From RHKX01 sp963839535 (GTDB lineage Bacteria > Actinomycetota > Thermoleophilia > Solirubrobacterales > 70-9), in contig CAWIVF010000006.1 in NCBI GenBank assembly GCA_963839535.1, forward strand, positions 310,001 to 374,000: a stretch of DNA of 64,000 nucleotides. The letters are read 5' to 3'. The notes beneath the pieces were generated by a model. That model ran no database searches, had not been told where the DNA came from, and saw only the letters and a list, made by a program, of their open reading frames with translations. The position numbers and the translations under genes are program-made. Positions 37,265 through 47,134 of the stretch are shown here, piece by piece. Position 1 is the first letter of the stretch; every line of letters begins with the position of its first letter.

Positions 37265-39324
37265 CCCGGCTCCTCGCAGGACTTCTCGTCGGGGCAGATC
37301 GCGGCGAGCGTGCCGCTCTGGCCGGTCGTCACCCAGACCCGCTTCGGGCCGATCGCGACCTCCTCGGCGGAGGGCGCTCCGCTCAGCTCAACCTGCGTCG
37401 CCTGGTTCGTCCGTGGGTCGATCGCATCGACCCAGCCGTCGCCGTTCGCCACCCAGACGTGGCCGAAGCCGGCAGCAACGCCGCGCGGGACCCCGCCGAC
37501 GTCGATCGTCTTCGCGACCTCGTTCGACTCGGGGTCGATCCGGCTGACCGTGCCGTCGTCGGTGTTGGCGACCCAGATCGCACCGGCCATGGCGACGATC
37601 CCCTTCGGATTGGCGCCGACCTCGATCTCGTCCTGTCCGATGCCGCCGATCCGGATCACGAAGCCCGTCCTGTCGCTCACCCACACCGTGTCGTCGAGGA
37701 AGGCGATGTCGGTCGGCTCGGCGTCGGCCTTCTCGAGGTCCTCCGTATCGACCGTCCCGTCGTGAGCGATCTCCGAGATCGACGCGGATTCCGAATTCGC
37801 GACCCACACCGAGTCGCCGCTGGAGACGATCCCGCGGGGCTCGGACCCGACGGGGAACGTCTCGACGCCCTCCGCGACCGGCGTCCCCTCCCCGTCAAGC
37901 GGCACCCGCGCCACCGTGCCGGCGGTGGTCAACGTGACCCAGGCGGCGCCGTCCTCGACGACGACGTCCTCGGCGTCGGCGCTCAGCTCGATCGTCTCGC
38001 CGACCTGCTGCTCGGAGCGCTTGTCGAAGGTCGACGATCGAGCCGAACAGGCGCTGGGCCACCGTGATCACGTTGTCGTGGATCGCAAGTCCGACGGGGA
38101 AGCCCTCCACGGGGATCGGCTCGCCGTCCTCGAAGGCGGAGATCGCGGAGCCGGCGTCGCCCCCGTTGCCGGCGTTGGCCTCCTTGGCCGGGTCGTCGGC
38201 GATGGGTGCAGTCGTCCCGTCCCCGCCCTCGTCCTCCCCACCGCCGCCGGAGAGCAGCAGCACGGCAGCGACCGCCACGGCCGCGAGGCCGGCCAACGCC
38301 GCCGGCCAGAGCCGGCGCCGCCGGTCCGGCGGCGGAGGCGGCGCGACGTCGGTCGCCTCCTCTTCCGTCCCCGCGCGGACGGAGTCGCCTCGGCCGTTTC
38401 ATCGGGCACCGGCTGGGTCTCGACCGGGGTCCGGGGCGCGGCCTTGCCCGTCGCGACGCTGCGCTCGCCGAGCCGCGGCTGGACGCCGCTGGCGGCGGCG
38501 GTCGCCGCGCGGGCGAGGTCGCCGGCGGAGGGGAAGCGGTCGGCGGGCTCCTTGGCGAGGGCGCGGCCGATCACCTCGTCGAGCTCGCCGGCCTCCTCCC
38601 CCGGCAGCCAGGGCGGCTCGTCCTGGAGGTGGGCGTAGATCTTGGCGACGTTCTCCTCGCGCCCGGCGAACGGCGGGCGGCCGGCGAGGACCTCGTAGAG
38701 CACGCAGCCGAGCGCGTAGACGTCGGTGCGGGCGTCGACCCGGTCGCCGCGGATCTGCTCGGGCGCGACGTAGTCGAGGGTGCCGACGAAGGCGCCCGTC
38801 CCGGTCAGGCCGCTGGCGTCGGTGGCCTGGTCGAAGCGCTTGGCGAGGCCGAAGTCGGTGAGGTAGGCGTGCTCGCCCTCCGGGCGCTGTTCGACGAGGA
38901 CGTTGGCGGGCTTGATGTCGCGATGGACGAGGCCGCGGGAATGGGCGACGTCGAGCGCCGAGGCGACCTGGCCGATCAGGCGGACGGCCCGCTCGGGCTC
39001 GAGCACGCCGCCGGCCACGAGCAGGCGCCGCAGGTCGGGCCCGTTGATCAGGTCCATCGTCACGAAGAGCAGCCCGTCCTCCTCGCCGGCGTGGTGGATC
39101 GGGACGACGTTCGGGTGACGCAGCGAGACCGCGACGCGCGACTCGGAGCGGAAGCGCTCGCGGAAGGCGTCGTCGGCCGCGAGCCTCGGCGCGATCACCT
39201 TGAGCGCGACGACGTGGTCGAGGACGAGGTGCGTCGCGCGGTAGACGGTGCCCATCCCGCCGCGCCCGGCGATCTCCTCGATCCGGTGGCCGGCGAAGAT
39301 GGAACCCGGAGTCAGGTCCGGCAT
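37261..39324 (-). CDS. Receptor Ser/Thr protein kinase with extracytoplasmic beta-propeller, two frameshifts
   Basis: PknD-like kinase of about 687 residues. Kinase domain 1-280: GRGGMGTVYRA P-loop, VVALKV lysine, LVHRDIKPANVLV catalytic loop, LTDFGLAKRF metal loop, GTLDYVAPEQI activation end. A basic linker, one membrane helix (LAAVAVAAVLLLSGGGG) and an acidic spacer follow, then at least six WVAN-type propeller blades such as DSVWVANSESASISEI, GAIWVANTDDGTVSRIDPES and GHVWVANGDGWVDAIDP, like virginiamycin-B-lyase or YVTN propellers. Indels near 38390 and 38035 cancel out. ATG 39324 follows a TATAAC box by 6 nt. Confidence 0.9.
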
Positions 39325-39330
39325 TGCTTC

Positions 39331-39336
39331 GTTATA
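39331..39336 (-). promoter_or_regulatory. -10 box of a leaderless promoter for the kinase gene
   Basis: TATAAC on the minus strand, 6 nt before ATG 39324. Confidence 0.6.
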
Positions 39337-39372
39337 CCCCGGCGGCCCGGACCCGTGGGTCCGGGTGGCGGG

Positions 39373-40440
39373 TCAGGAGCCCGAGCTCGGGCCGACGATC
39401 TCGGCGAGGCGCTCGATCGTGTGCGTCCGCTCGCCCTGATCGACGTGGACCGCGGAGCAGATCAGCCGGTCGATTCCGGCGTCGGCGAACCGCTTGACCC
39501 GCTCGGTCACCTCGGCCTCCGTCCCGACGAGCGACGTCGCGTCGACGAGCTCGTCCGGGATCGCCTCGAAGGCCTCGCCGCGCTTGCCGTCGAGGAACAG
39601 GCCCTGGACCTCGAGCGCCGCCTCCTCGAAGCCGAACCGGCAGGCGAGGTCGACGTAGAAGTTCGTCTCGCGGCTGCCCATCCCGCCGAGGTAGAGGAGC
39701 AGGCCGGCCTTGACGACGTTGCGCGCAGCGTCGAGGTCACCGTCGATCGCAACCTGGATCGAGGGGCTGATCTCGAGATCGGACCGGCTGCGCCCGCCCT
39801 TCTCGAAGCCCTTCTCGAGGTGCTCGCCCCAGGTCTCCTCGAAGGCGTCGGCGCTGAAGAAGATCGGGATCCAGCCGTCGCAGAGCTCGGCGGCCATCTC
39901 GACCGACTTGCGGCCGATCGCGCCGACGAAGACCGGGATCTCGTTGCGCAGCGGGTGGAAGTTGAGCTTCAGCGCCTTCCCCTGGCCGGTGCCGCCGGGC
40001 ATCGGCAGCTTGTAGTGCTCGCCGTCGTGCTCGAGCGGGCCGGAGCGGGCGATGATCTCGCGGACGACCTCGATGTACTCGCGGGTGCGGCCCCAGGGCT
40101 TGGCGTAGGGAACGCCGTACCAGCCCTCCGAGACCTGCGGTCCCGACGGGCCGAAGCCGAAGATGAACCGGCCGCCGGAGAGAGCGTCGATCGTCGCCCC
40201 GGCCATCGCCGCAGCCGCCGGGGGGCGCGCCGGCACCTGCATGATCGCGGCGCCGAGCTTGATCGTCTCGGTCTGAGGGGCGAGCCAGGAGAGGACCGAG
40301 ACCACGTCGGAGCCGTAGCTCTCAGCCACCCAGACGGAGTCGTATCCGGCGGCCTCGGCGCGGCGGACCAGGTCGACGGCCTCCTCGCCCTTGGGGCCGA
40401 TCCCCCAGTAGCCGAGGTTGATGCCGAGCTTGGGCGCCAT
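39373..40440 (-). CDS. LLM-class F420-dependent oxidoreductase
   Basis: Luciferase-like TIM-barrel enzyme of 355 residues. Seen: LGINLGYWGIGPKGEEAVDL, AAGYDSVWVAESYGSD, IKLGAAIMQVPARPP, GRFIFGFGPSGPQVSEGWYG and IPVFVGAIGRKSVEMAAELC. The family uses reduced F420 or FMN; close matches in this phylum are annotated as F420-dependent methylene-H4MPT reductase-like, but the real substrate is unknown. ATG 40440 lies downstream of TATAGGG. It is divergent from the cupin gene. Confidence 0.9.
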   Translation of the reverse strand: MAPKLGINLGYWGIGPKGEEAVDLVRRAEAAGYDSVWVAESYGSDVVSVLSWLAPQTETIKLGAAIMQVPARPPAAAAMAGATIDALSGGRFIFGFGPSGPQVSEGWYGVPYAKPWGRTREYIEVVREIIARSGPLEHDGEHYKLPMPGGTGQGKALKLNFHPLRNEIPVFVGAIGRKSVEMAAELCDGWIPIFFSADAFEETWGEHLEKGFEKGGRSRSDLEISPSIQVAIDGDLDAARNVVKAGLLLYLGGMGSRETNFYVDLACRFGFEEAALEVQGLFLDGKRGEAFEAIPDELVDATSLVGTEAEVTERVKRFADAGIDRLICSAVHVDQGERTHTIERLAEIVGPSSGS

Positions 40441-40522
40441 CGCCTCGCCACCCTATATGCACTCCCCGCAGCCGGGCGAGATACTGAGCCTGGGCGGGGC
40501 GCCATCGAGAAGGAGGCCGCAG

Positions 40523-40933
40523 ATGAGCACGAAGGCGAGCGACTACTCCGTCGCCAACCGCGAGGACGCCGACGATGGGATGGCCGCCTATCCGGGCTTC
40601 GGCGAGCTCCGCTTCTTCACCGCGGCGCTCGGCAACGAGCAGGTCGCGTTCACGTGGCGGCTGATGCCGCCCGGGACCGGCGGCCGCGGCAGCTACGGGC
40701 ACCGCCACCGCACGCAGGAGGAGATCTACTTCGTCACCTCCGGAACCGTGACCTTCAAGGTCGGCGACGACGTCTTCGAGGCAGGCCCGCGGACGGCGGT
40801 GCGCGTCGCGCCCCACGCACTTCGCTCGATCCACAACGACACCGAGGAGGAGGCCGAGCTGATCCTCTGCTCAACCCGGCTCGATGACCTCGAGGGAGAG
40901 GTCGAACTGGAGGACGACTTCTGGCCCGTCTGA
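40523..40933 (+). CDS. Cupin-domain protein
   Basis: 136 residues forming a single cupin barrel: GHRHRTQEEIYFVTSGTVTF (metal His/Glu motif) and VAPHALRSIHNDTEEEAELI. A metal-binding sensor, isomerase or dioxygenase role is possible; no substrate evidence. ATG 40523 is fixed by an AGGAGG site at 40511-40516. A GATACT box at 40480-40485 may be the promoter. The CtpE-like gene follows 55 nt later on the same strand. Confidence 0.85.
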   Translation: MSTKASDYSVANREDADDGMAAYPGFGELRFFTAALGNEQVAFTWRLMPPGTGGRGSYGHRHRTQEEIYFVTSGTVTFKVGDDVFEAGPRTAVRVAPHALRSIHNDTEEEAELILCSTRLDDLEGEVELEDDFWPV

Positions 40934-40988
40934 GCGGAATGGGCGGGGTCGCCGATCCGATCCGCGGGGCCTGCTTCATCCTGTGTTG

Positions 40989-43493
40989 ATGGACACGGCG
41001 ACGACCACCACCCAACCGCTCGGGCTCAGCTCCGCCGAGGCGGCCCGGCGGCTCGAGAAGCTCGGGCCCTCCGAGACCGAGACCAGCCGCTCGGTCGCGT
41101 CGATCGTCGCCGCGAACGTCCTCACGCTCTTCAACGCGATCATCCTCGTCTTCTTCATCCTGGTCCTCAGCCAGGGGCTCTTCGCGGATGCTCTCTTCGG
41201 CCTGATCGCGATCATCAACTCGGCGATCGGGATCCGCCAGGAGATCAAGGCGAAGGAGACGCTCGACGAGCTCGCCCTGCTCGTCGCCCCCCGGGCCGAC
41301 GCCTACCGCGACGGCAGGCTGGTGGAGCTGCACGCGGACGAGGTCGTGCCCGGCGACGTGATCCGGGTCGAGCCCGGCGATCAGCTCGTCGCCGACGGCA
41401 GCGTGGTCGACTCGCGCGGGCTGACGATCGACGAGTCGCTGCTGACCGGCGAGGCGGACGGGATCCGCAAGCACACCGGTGAGCGGATGCTCTCGGGCTC
41501 GTTCTGCATCACGGGATCCGGCGCCTACGAGGTCGATGCCGTGCGCGAGGACTCCTACGCGGAGAAGCTCGCCGGCGAGGCGAAGGCCTTCCGCCACCCC
41601 CCGTCGCCGCTGCAGGTCGAGGTGAACCAGGTTCTCTGGGCGACGACGATCATCCTCGTCCCGCTCGCCATCGCCATGCTGATCGGCTTCAGCGTCCGCG
41701 GGGTCGACTTCACCGAGGCGGCGCAGACGGCGACGGCCGGCCTGATCACGCTGCTTCCCGAGGGCCTGATCCTGCTGATGAGCGTCACCCTGGCGATCGC
41801 CGCCCGGCGCCTGGCCGCGATGAACACGCTGGTCCAGCAGATCAGCGCGACCGAGGCCCTCGCGGCCGTGGACACGGTCTGCGTCGACAAGACCGGCACC
41901 CTCACCGACGGCACGCTCGAGCTGATCGGGATCGAGAGCGCCGACTCCACCCCGGCCGGCCGGGAATCCGCCGAGCGCGCGCTCGCCCGGTTCGCCGCAT
42001 CGGCCGGCGAGCGCAACCGGACGCTGGAGTCGATCGCCGACGCCTACCCCGCCCAGGCGGTGCCCGTCCTCGCCGAGGTTCCGTTCTCCTCGCAGTGGAA
42101 GTGGAGCGGGCTGACGCTTGACGGCGGCGGCGCCCGGCACTCCTACGTGGTCGGCGCCCCCGACGTCCTCACCGGCTCCGGCGCGCTCACCCTCGGGCCG
42201 GAGCTGCAGGCGCGGCTCGAGGCGGAGGCGAACGCCGGCCGCCGCGTGATCGCATTCGGCGAGGCGCCGGGCGGTCTCCCCGCCGACCCGGCGGCCGAGC
42301 CGCCGCCCCGGCTCGAGCCGCGAGCCCTGATCGTCCTCGAGGAGACGCTGCGCCCCGACGCCGCCGAGACGATCGAGTTCATGCGCGATCAGGACGTCGA
42401 CCTGAAGGTGATCTCCGGCGACGCGCGCCAGACGGTGACCGCCGTCGCCCATGCCCTCGGCGTCCCGCGGGACGCCGGTGTCGTCGAGGGGCCGGACCTC
42501 CCCGCCGAGCGCGCGGCCCTCGCCGAGGCCGCCCGCAACAACACGATCTTCTGCAGGATCACGCCCGACCAGAAGAAGGCGCTCGTGGGGGCGCTCTCGG
42601 ACTCGGGCAGATTCACAGCGATGATCGGGGACGGAGTCAACGACGTGCCGGCCCTCAAGCAGGCCCGCCTCGCGGTGGCCATGGGGTCAGGCAGCCAGGT
42701 CACGAAGGGCATCGCCGACATCGTCCTGCTCAAGGACGAGTTCTCCATGCTGCCTCGCGCGATCGCCGAAGGCCGCCGCATCGCCCGCAACATCCACCGG
42801 CTCGGCCGCCTCTACACCACCAAGACGGTCTACGCCGGCTTCCTGATCCTCGCCACCGCTCTGATCGGGTTCTCGTTCCCCTTCCTGCCCCGTCAGCTCA
42901 CCGTGGCGGCGTTCCTGACGATCGGGATCCCCTCCTTCGTGCTCGCCCTGGCGCCGAGCGAGGGGCCGCTCTACCGCGGCCGGCTGCTCAGCGCGCTCGC
43001 CGCGTTCTCGGTGCCGGCGGGGATCGGGATCGGCGTCGGCTCCATGGTCGCCTTCGGGCTGGTCGACGGCGTCTTCGGCGGCACTCTCAACGAGGGCCGG
43101 ACCGCGGCGACGACGACGCTGATCGTCCTCGGGCTCGCGTTCATCCTGCTCCTCGAGCGCGGCCCCGGCCGGGAGCACATCGCGATCCAGAGCTACATGC
43201 TGGCGATGGTCACCGGGCTCGGCGCCCTCTTCGCCCTGATCCTCGCCGCCGCCCCGGTGCGCGAGTTCTTCGAGCTCGAGCTCCTCACCGCCGGCCAGTG
43301 GTTCCTCGCGCTCGCCTCCGTCGCCGCCGGCCTCGTCGTCGCCAGCGCGCTCTGGCGGCTGCCGTTCATCCAGCGGCTCGAGCTGCCCGAGGGAGCGCAC
43401 GCCGACGGCGGGACTACGCCGACCGGGGACGTGCTCCCCGAGCCCACCCATGGGCGGTTCGGCCGGCGCTGGGGCGCGCCGGGAGGCAGCTGA
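40989..43493 (+). CDS. ctpE: CtpE-like P-type cation ATPase (probable calcium importer)
   Basis: P-type ATPase of 834 residues. Actuator TGEAD (LLTGEADGIRK), membrane motif LLPEGLILLMS (PEGL, as in calcium pumps), phosphorylation site VDKTGTLTDG and hinge MIGDGVNDVPALKQA. Eight to ten helices. N-terminal pattern GLSSAEAARRL, then FGLIAIINSAIGIRQEIKAKETLDELAL, matches mycobacterial CtpE, which takes up calcium. No heavy-metal-binding N-terminal domain. Its TGA overlaps the pyruvate kinase ATG by one base. Ion identity is by resemblance only. Confidence 0.88.
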   Translation: MDTATTTTQPLGLSSAEAARRLEKLGPSETETSRSVASIVAANVLTLFNAIILVFFILVLSQGLFADALFGLIAIINSAIGIRQEIKAKETLDELALLVAPRADAYRDGRLVELHADEVVPGDVIRVEPGDQLVADGSVVDSRGLTIDESLLTGEADGIRKHTGERMLSGSFCITGSGAYEVDAVREDSYAEKLAGEAKAFRHPPSPLQVEVNQVLWATTIILVPLAIAMLIGFSVRGVDFTEAAQTATAGLITLLPEGLILLMSVTLAIAARRLAAMNTLVQQISATEALAAVDTVCVDKTGTLTDGTLELIGIESADSTPAGRESAERALARFAASAGERNRTLESIADAYPAQAVPVLAEVPFSSQWKWSGLTLDGGGARHSYVVGAPDVLTGSGALTLGPELQARLEAEANAGRRVIAFGEAPGGLPADPAAEPPPRLEPRALIVLEETLRPDAAETIEFMRDQDVDLKVISGDARQTVTAVAHALGVPRDAGVVEGPDLPAERAALAEAARNNTIFCRITPDQKKALVGALSDSGRFTAMIGDGVNDVPALKQARLAVAMGSGSQVTKGIADIVLLKDEFSMLPRAIAEGRRIARNIHRLGRLYTTKTVYAGFLILATALIGFSFPFLPRQLTVAAFLTIGIPSFVLALAPSEGPLYRGRLLSALAAFSVPAGIGIGVGSMVAFGLVDGVFGGTLNEGRTAATTTLIVLGLAFILLLERGPGREHIAIQSYMLAMVTGLGALFALILAAAPVREFFELELLTAGQWFLALASVAAGLVVASALWRLPFIQRLELPEGAHADGGTTPTGDVLPEPTHGRFGRRWGAPGGS

Positions 43494-44921
43494 TGGCGGA
43501 CCACCGGCGCACCAAGATCGTGGCGACCCTGGGACCGGCGTCGCGCTCGCCGAAGATGATCGAGCGGCTGATCTCCGCCGGCGCGGACGTCTTCCGGCTC
43601 AACTTCTCCCACGGCGACCGCGCGACGCACGCCGAGAACATCGAGCGCATCCGCGCGGCCGGCGAGATGCTCGGCAAGTGGGTCGGCGTCCTCGGCGACC
43701 TGCCGGGACCGAAGCTGCGCCTCGACGACATCTCCGGCGGGTATGCCGATCTCGAGGTCGGCCAGTCAGCTGACGCTGACCACGGACGACTCCGAGCTCG
43801 GGTCGAGCGATCTGCTGCCGGTCGCCTGGGCCGGTCTGACGGGGGCGGTCCAGGAGGGCGATCCGATCTACCTCGCCGACGGCCGGGTCCGCCTGCGCGC
43901 GCTTGCGATCGACGACGACTCGATCGACTGCCGCGTCGAGGCCGGCGGCCGGGTCGCCTCCCATCAGGGGGTCAACCTCCCCGGCAGCACAACCGGCATG
44001 CCGGCGACCGGCGCCGACGACCTCGGCTGGGTCGACTTCGCCGTCGACAACGACGTCGACCTCCTGGCGGTCTCGTTCGTCCGCACCGCCGCCGACCTCG
44101 ACCCCGTTCACGAGCGGCTCGCCGAGCGCAACTGCGACATCCCGCTGATCGCCAAGATCGAGAAGCCGCAGGCCGCCGAGAACGCCGAGGAGATCGTCGC
44201 GGCGGCGGCCAGCGGGATCATGGTGGCCCGCGGCGACCTCGGGATCGAGTTGCCGATCGAGGCCGTGCCGGCCATGCAGAAGCACCTGATCAAGCTCGCC
44301 GGCAAGCGCTCCAAGCCGGTGATCACGGCGACCCAGATGCTCGCCTCGATGGTGACGAGCGACCGGCCGACGCGCGCCGAGGTGACCGACGTCGCGAACG
44401 CGATCTACGACGGCACCGACGCGATCATGCTCTCGGAGGAGACCGCGATCGGCGAGCACCCGATCGCCGCCGTCGAGACGATGGACCGGATCGCCCGCGA
44501 GACGGAGCGCGACCTGCCCTACGGCGACTGGCTGATCAACCGGGTCGAGATCGGCGGCGAGGTCTCGGCCTCGGTCGCCCAGGGAGCCGTCGGCTCCACC
44601 TACCGGCTCGGCCTCGCGGCGATCGTCGTGCCGACCACCAGCGGTCGCACCGCGAGGCTCGTCTCCGCCCTGCGGCCGGAGGTCCCGATCCTCGCGATCT
44701 CGCCCCGGATCGAGACGGTCCGGCGGCTCAACCTGCTCTTCGGGGTTCGCAGCGCGTTGCACCGCGACTGGCGTGATCTTCAGGACCTGCTCGATGACTG
44801 TGCTGGGATCGCGCGGCGGGAGGGGGTGGCGAAACCGGGGGATCTGATCGCGGTCACGGCCGGGTTGCCCAAGCAGGATCTTGGGACCAACCTGTTTGAG
44901 GTTCACCGGGTGCCTGAGTAG
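43493..44921 (+). CDS. pyk: Pyruvate kinase, frameshifted
   Basis: Converts phosphoenolpyruvate and ADP to pyruvate and ATP. Seen: TKIVATLGPASRSPKMIERL, VFRLNFSHGDRATH, then after removal of one base near 43765 LTLTTDDSELGSSDLLPV, PLIAKIEKPQAAENAEEI with the catalytic Lys, IMVARGDLGIELPIE, KPVITATQMLASM and a C-terminal allosteric-type domain (VVPTTSGRTARLVSALRP). About 475 residues. ATG 43493 overlaps the ctpE stop (TGATG); a GGGAGG site lies 7 nt upstream. Confidence 0.95.
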
Positions 44922-44936
44922 GGACTCGACGGCTGA

Positions 44937-45012
44937 GGCCGGGAGGGACGGGGGTCTACGGGCGGCTCGCAGAGCTCGCTAGAGCGACCCTCCGACCCCC
45001 ATCCCCCCGGCC
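44937..45012. terminator. Large GC-rich inverted repeat between convergent genes
   Basis: Arms beginning GGCCGGGAGGGACGGGGGTC and ending with its near-complement pair over about 19 positions around a 37-nt core. It separates pyk and the GST gene, so a bidirectional terminator is likely. Confidence 0.6.
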
Positions 45013-45027
45013 TTCGTGGGCGAGGGC

Positions 45028-45627
45028 CTAGGCGCGCGGGAGGGCGTCCACTCGGTTGATCCACTCGGCGAGGTGGGAGTCCGGGGCCGCCGACAGGTGG
45101 GTTGAGAGGACTACGTGGAAGTTGTCCGGGTCGCCGGGCTCGGGGGCGCGGGTTGCGTACTTCAGGAAGGGGAAGGCGGCGATGTCGGCCAGGCCGAGCT
45201 GCTGGCCGCCCAGGTATGGGGCCTCCGTCAGGAGGTCCTCGAACCACGATGACCAGGTCTCGATTCGGGATGCCAGGGCTTCGGCGTCGGGGGGTGGTGG
45301 GCCGTCCAGGGCGTTTGGGGGGCCCTTCCAGACTCGGTCGAAGAAGGCGACGAAGATTCGGGCGCGAGCTGCGTCGGCTGGGTCGTCTGAGATCAGCGGG
45401 GGCTGCGGGTGGTCGCGGTCGAGGCGCTCGACGATCCGCATCGAGCCGCGCACCACCTCGCCGTCGAACTCGGCGACCGGGACGAGCGCCTGCCCGCTCA
45501 GGGCGATGACCGCGCTGCGGTCGGCGTCCTCGTGGTCGACCCACTCGACCTCGACGCCCTTGTGGCCCGCCGCGAGGGCGACCCGCTCGACGTTGGTGGA
45601 GAAGGGGACCCGGTGGACGCGGATCAT
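45028..45627 (-). CDS. Glutathione S-transferase family protein
   Basis: 199 residues. Thioredoxin-like N-terminal domain: RVHRVPFSTNVERVALAAGH (first helix with the SNCV-like Ser/Thr site), VPVAEFDGEVVRGSMRIVERL with the glutathione gamma-glutamyl site E/G-S. All-helical C-terminal domain with YLGGQQLGLADIAAFPFL. Since actinobacteria usually make mycothiol or ergothioneine, the thiol partner is open. ATG 45627 overlaps the thioesterase stop (ATGA). Confidence 0.88.
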   Translation of the reverse strand: MIRVHRVPFSTNVERVALAAGHKGVEVEWVDHEDADRSAVIALSGQALVPVAEFDGEVVRGSMRIVERLDRDHPQPPLISDDPADAARARIFVAFFDRVWKGPPNALDGPPPPDAEALASRIETWSSWFEDLLTEAPYLGGQQLGLADIAAFPFLKYATRAPEPGDPDNFHVVLSTHLSAAPDSHLAEWINRVDALPRA

Positions 45628-46058
45628 GGAGCCGGGATCACGAACTGGGTCACGAGCAGGTTGGCGGCGAGCTTGCGCTCCTCCTCCCCGCGCTCGATCC
45701 TGACCTCGATCACGTGGGTCGAGCGGCCGGCATGGAGATGCTCGGCGGTGGCGATGAGCCGGTCGCCGAGGCGACCGCCCGCGAAGGCGTTCAGCTTCAG
45801 CTCGATCGTCGTGAAGTTGGCGCCCGGCGGCAGGTGCCGGAAGGTCTGCCAGGCGGCGACGGTGTCCGCGAGCCCGACCCAGACCCCGCCGTGGACGAGC
45901 TTGCCCGGGTGCAGGTGGCGCTCGTCGACGGTGATCGCGCCGACGCTGCGCTCCGCGTCGATCGAGAGCGGCTCGATCCCGAGGCCCTCGGGGTAGCTCG
46001 GGGCGGTGTCGTCGAGCATCCCGCGGATGGATTCGACGGTGACGGCCGGGTTCTCCAC
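45624..46058 (-). CDS. PaaI-type hotdog thioesterase
   Basis: 144 residues: YPEGLGIEPLSIDAERSVG, then HLHPGKLVHGGVWVGLADTV with the hotdog HGG-x-W/AD motif and ANFTTIELKLNAFAGGRLGD. Expected to hydrolyse an aryl- or acyl-CoA thioester. GTG 46058 is chosen because a GATAAT box ends 6 nt upstream. First gene of a two-gene unit with the GST gene. Confidence 0.85.
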   Translation of the reverse strand: MENPAVTVESIRGMLDDTAPSYPEGLGIEPLSIDAERSVGAITVDERHLHPGKLVHGGVWVGLADTVAAWQTFRHLPPGANFTTIELKLNAFAGGRLGDRLIATAEHLHAGRSTHVIEVRIERGEEERKLAANLLVTQFVIPAP

Positions 46059-46064
46059 CCGGCG

Positions 46065-46070
46065 ATTATC
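46065..46070 (-). promoter_or_regulatory. -10 box of a leaderless promoter for the thioesterase-GST unit
   Basis: GATAAT on the minus strand, 6 nt before GTG 46058. Confidence 0.6.
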
Positions 46071-46084
46071 GCGAGGCGGCCCGG

Positions 46085-47131
46085 TCAGGCGGCGACGGGG
46101 TCGGCGCCCGGCGCCTCGAGCCGGGCGCCGGCGGCGGCCAGCACGGGCCGGCGAGCCGCGAACATCCGGTAGGCGCCGATCGGGGCATGCGCCTGGACGT
46201 CCTCGAACCCGTCGTCGCGCAGCAGGCGAAGGAGGTCGTCGCACTCGAGCGCTCCCCCTCCCCAGAGGCGCGCGCGGACGCGGCGCGACGCCGCCGTCAG
46301 AGGCTCGTGGTCGGGCAGGTCGAGAGCCAGGACGAGCAGCCAGCCGCCGGGGCGCAGCGCCCGCCGGACGTGGCCGACCCCGGCCGCGAACGCCTCGGGA
46401 TGCAGGAAGGGCTGCGGGATCAGCGCGAGATCGAACCGGGGCCGCGGCGCGAGCTCGCCGACCGCGTGGGAGACGAACTGGATCCGGCCCTCGAGACCGG
46501 ACTCGCGGCAGCGCTCCCGGCCGAGGGCGCGGGCGGCCTCGTTGGGCTCGAGGCAGGTGGCCTCGACCTCGGGGTAGACCATGCAGACCTCGCGGCTGAG
46601 CACGCCGACGCCGGCGCCGACGTCCAGGAACGCCGCGCCCGGGCGCTCGAGCCGGTCGCGCAGGCCGGGGAGCGACGGCAGGACGTGCTCGGCGGCCAGC
46701 CGGAAGAGCCCCGCGGTCTCGCCCTGAGCGACGAGGAGATCCGGATCGCGATGGGCCCAGCCGGGATCGAGCGACCCCGCCCGCGCCGACCTGAACGCCT
46801 CGGCCGTCTGCATCTGGTCGCTGCGGATTCCCGCCCGCATCACCCGGGCGAGCGAGCCGGTGCGGAACGGGCCGAACGCCGGGGTCGCCGCGAAGACGTC
46901 GCCGCGCTCGCCGGTGCGCTCGACGGCGCCGATCGCGACGAGGACGCCGAGCAGGTCCTCGACCAGCGCCGGATCGAGGTCCAGGCGGGCGGCGATCTCA
47001 GCCGCGTCCGCGGGCTCGTCCAGGGCGCGCACGACGCCGAGCTCGAAGGCCATCGAGACGCCGGTGTAGGCCCAGGCGGCGGAGCTCAGCTCGGTGATGC
47101 TGGAGACGATGTCGGGGCCCTCGGAGAACAT
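46085..47131 (-). CDS. SAM-dependent methyltransferase with winged-helix dimerisation domain
   Basis: 348 residues laid out like small-molecule O-methyltransferases: N-terminal winged helix (AEIAARLDLDPALVEDLLGV) and a C-terminal Rossmann domain with FLDVGAGVGVLSREV, ATCLEPNEAA and HVRRALRPGGWLLVLALDL. Substrate unknown; a polyketide or fatty-acid-like acceptor would fit the adjacent crotonase. ATG 47131 starts 3 nt after the crotonase stop. Confidence 0.83.
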   Translation of the reverse strand: MFSEGPDIVSSITELSSAAWAYTGVSMAFELGVVRALDEPADAAEIAARLDLDPALVEDLLGVLVAIGAVERTGERGDVFAATPAFGPFRTGSLARVMRAGIRSDQMQTAEAFRSARAGSLDPGWAHRDPDLLVAQGETAGLFRLAAEHVLPSLPGLRDRLERPGAAFLDVGAGVGVLSREVCMVYPEVEATCLEPNEAARALGRERCRESGLEGRIQFVSHAVGELAPRPRFDLALIPQPFLHPEAFAAGVGHVRRALRPGGWLLVLALDLPDHEPLTAASRRVRARLWGGGALECDDLLRLLRDDGFEDVQAHAPIGAYRMFAARRPVLAAAGARLEAPGADPVAA

Positions 47132-47134
47132 CGC

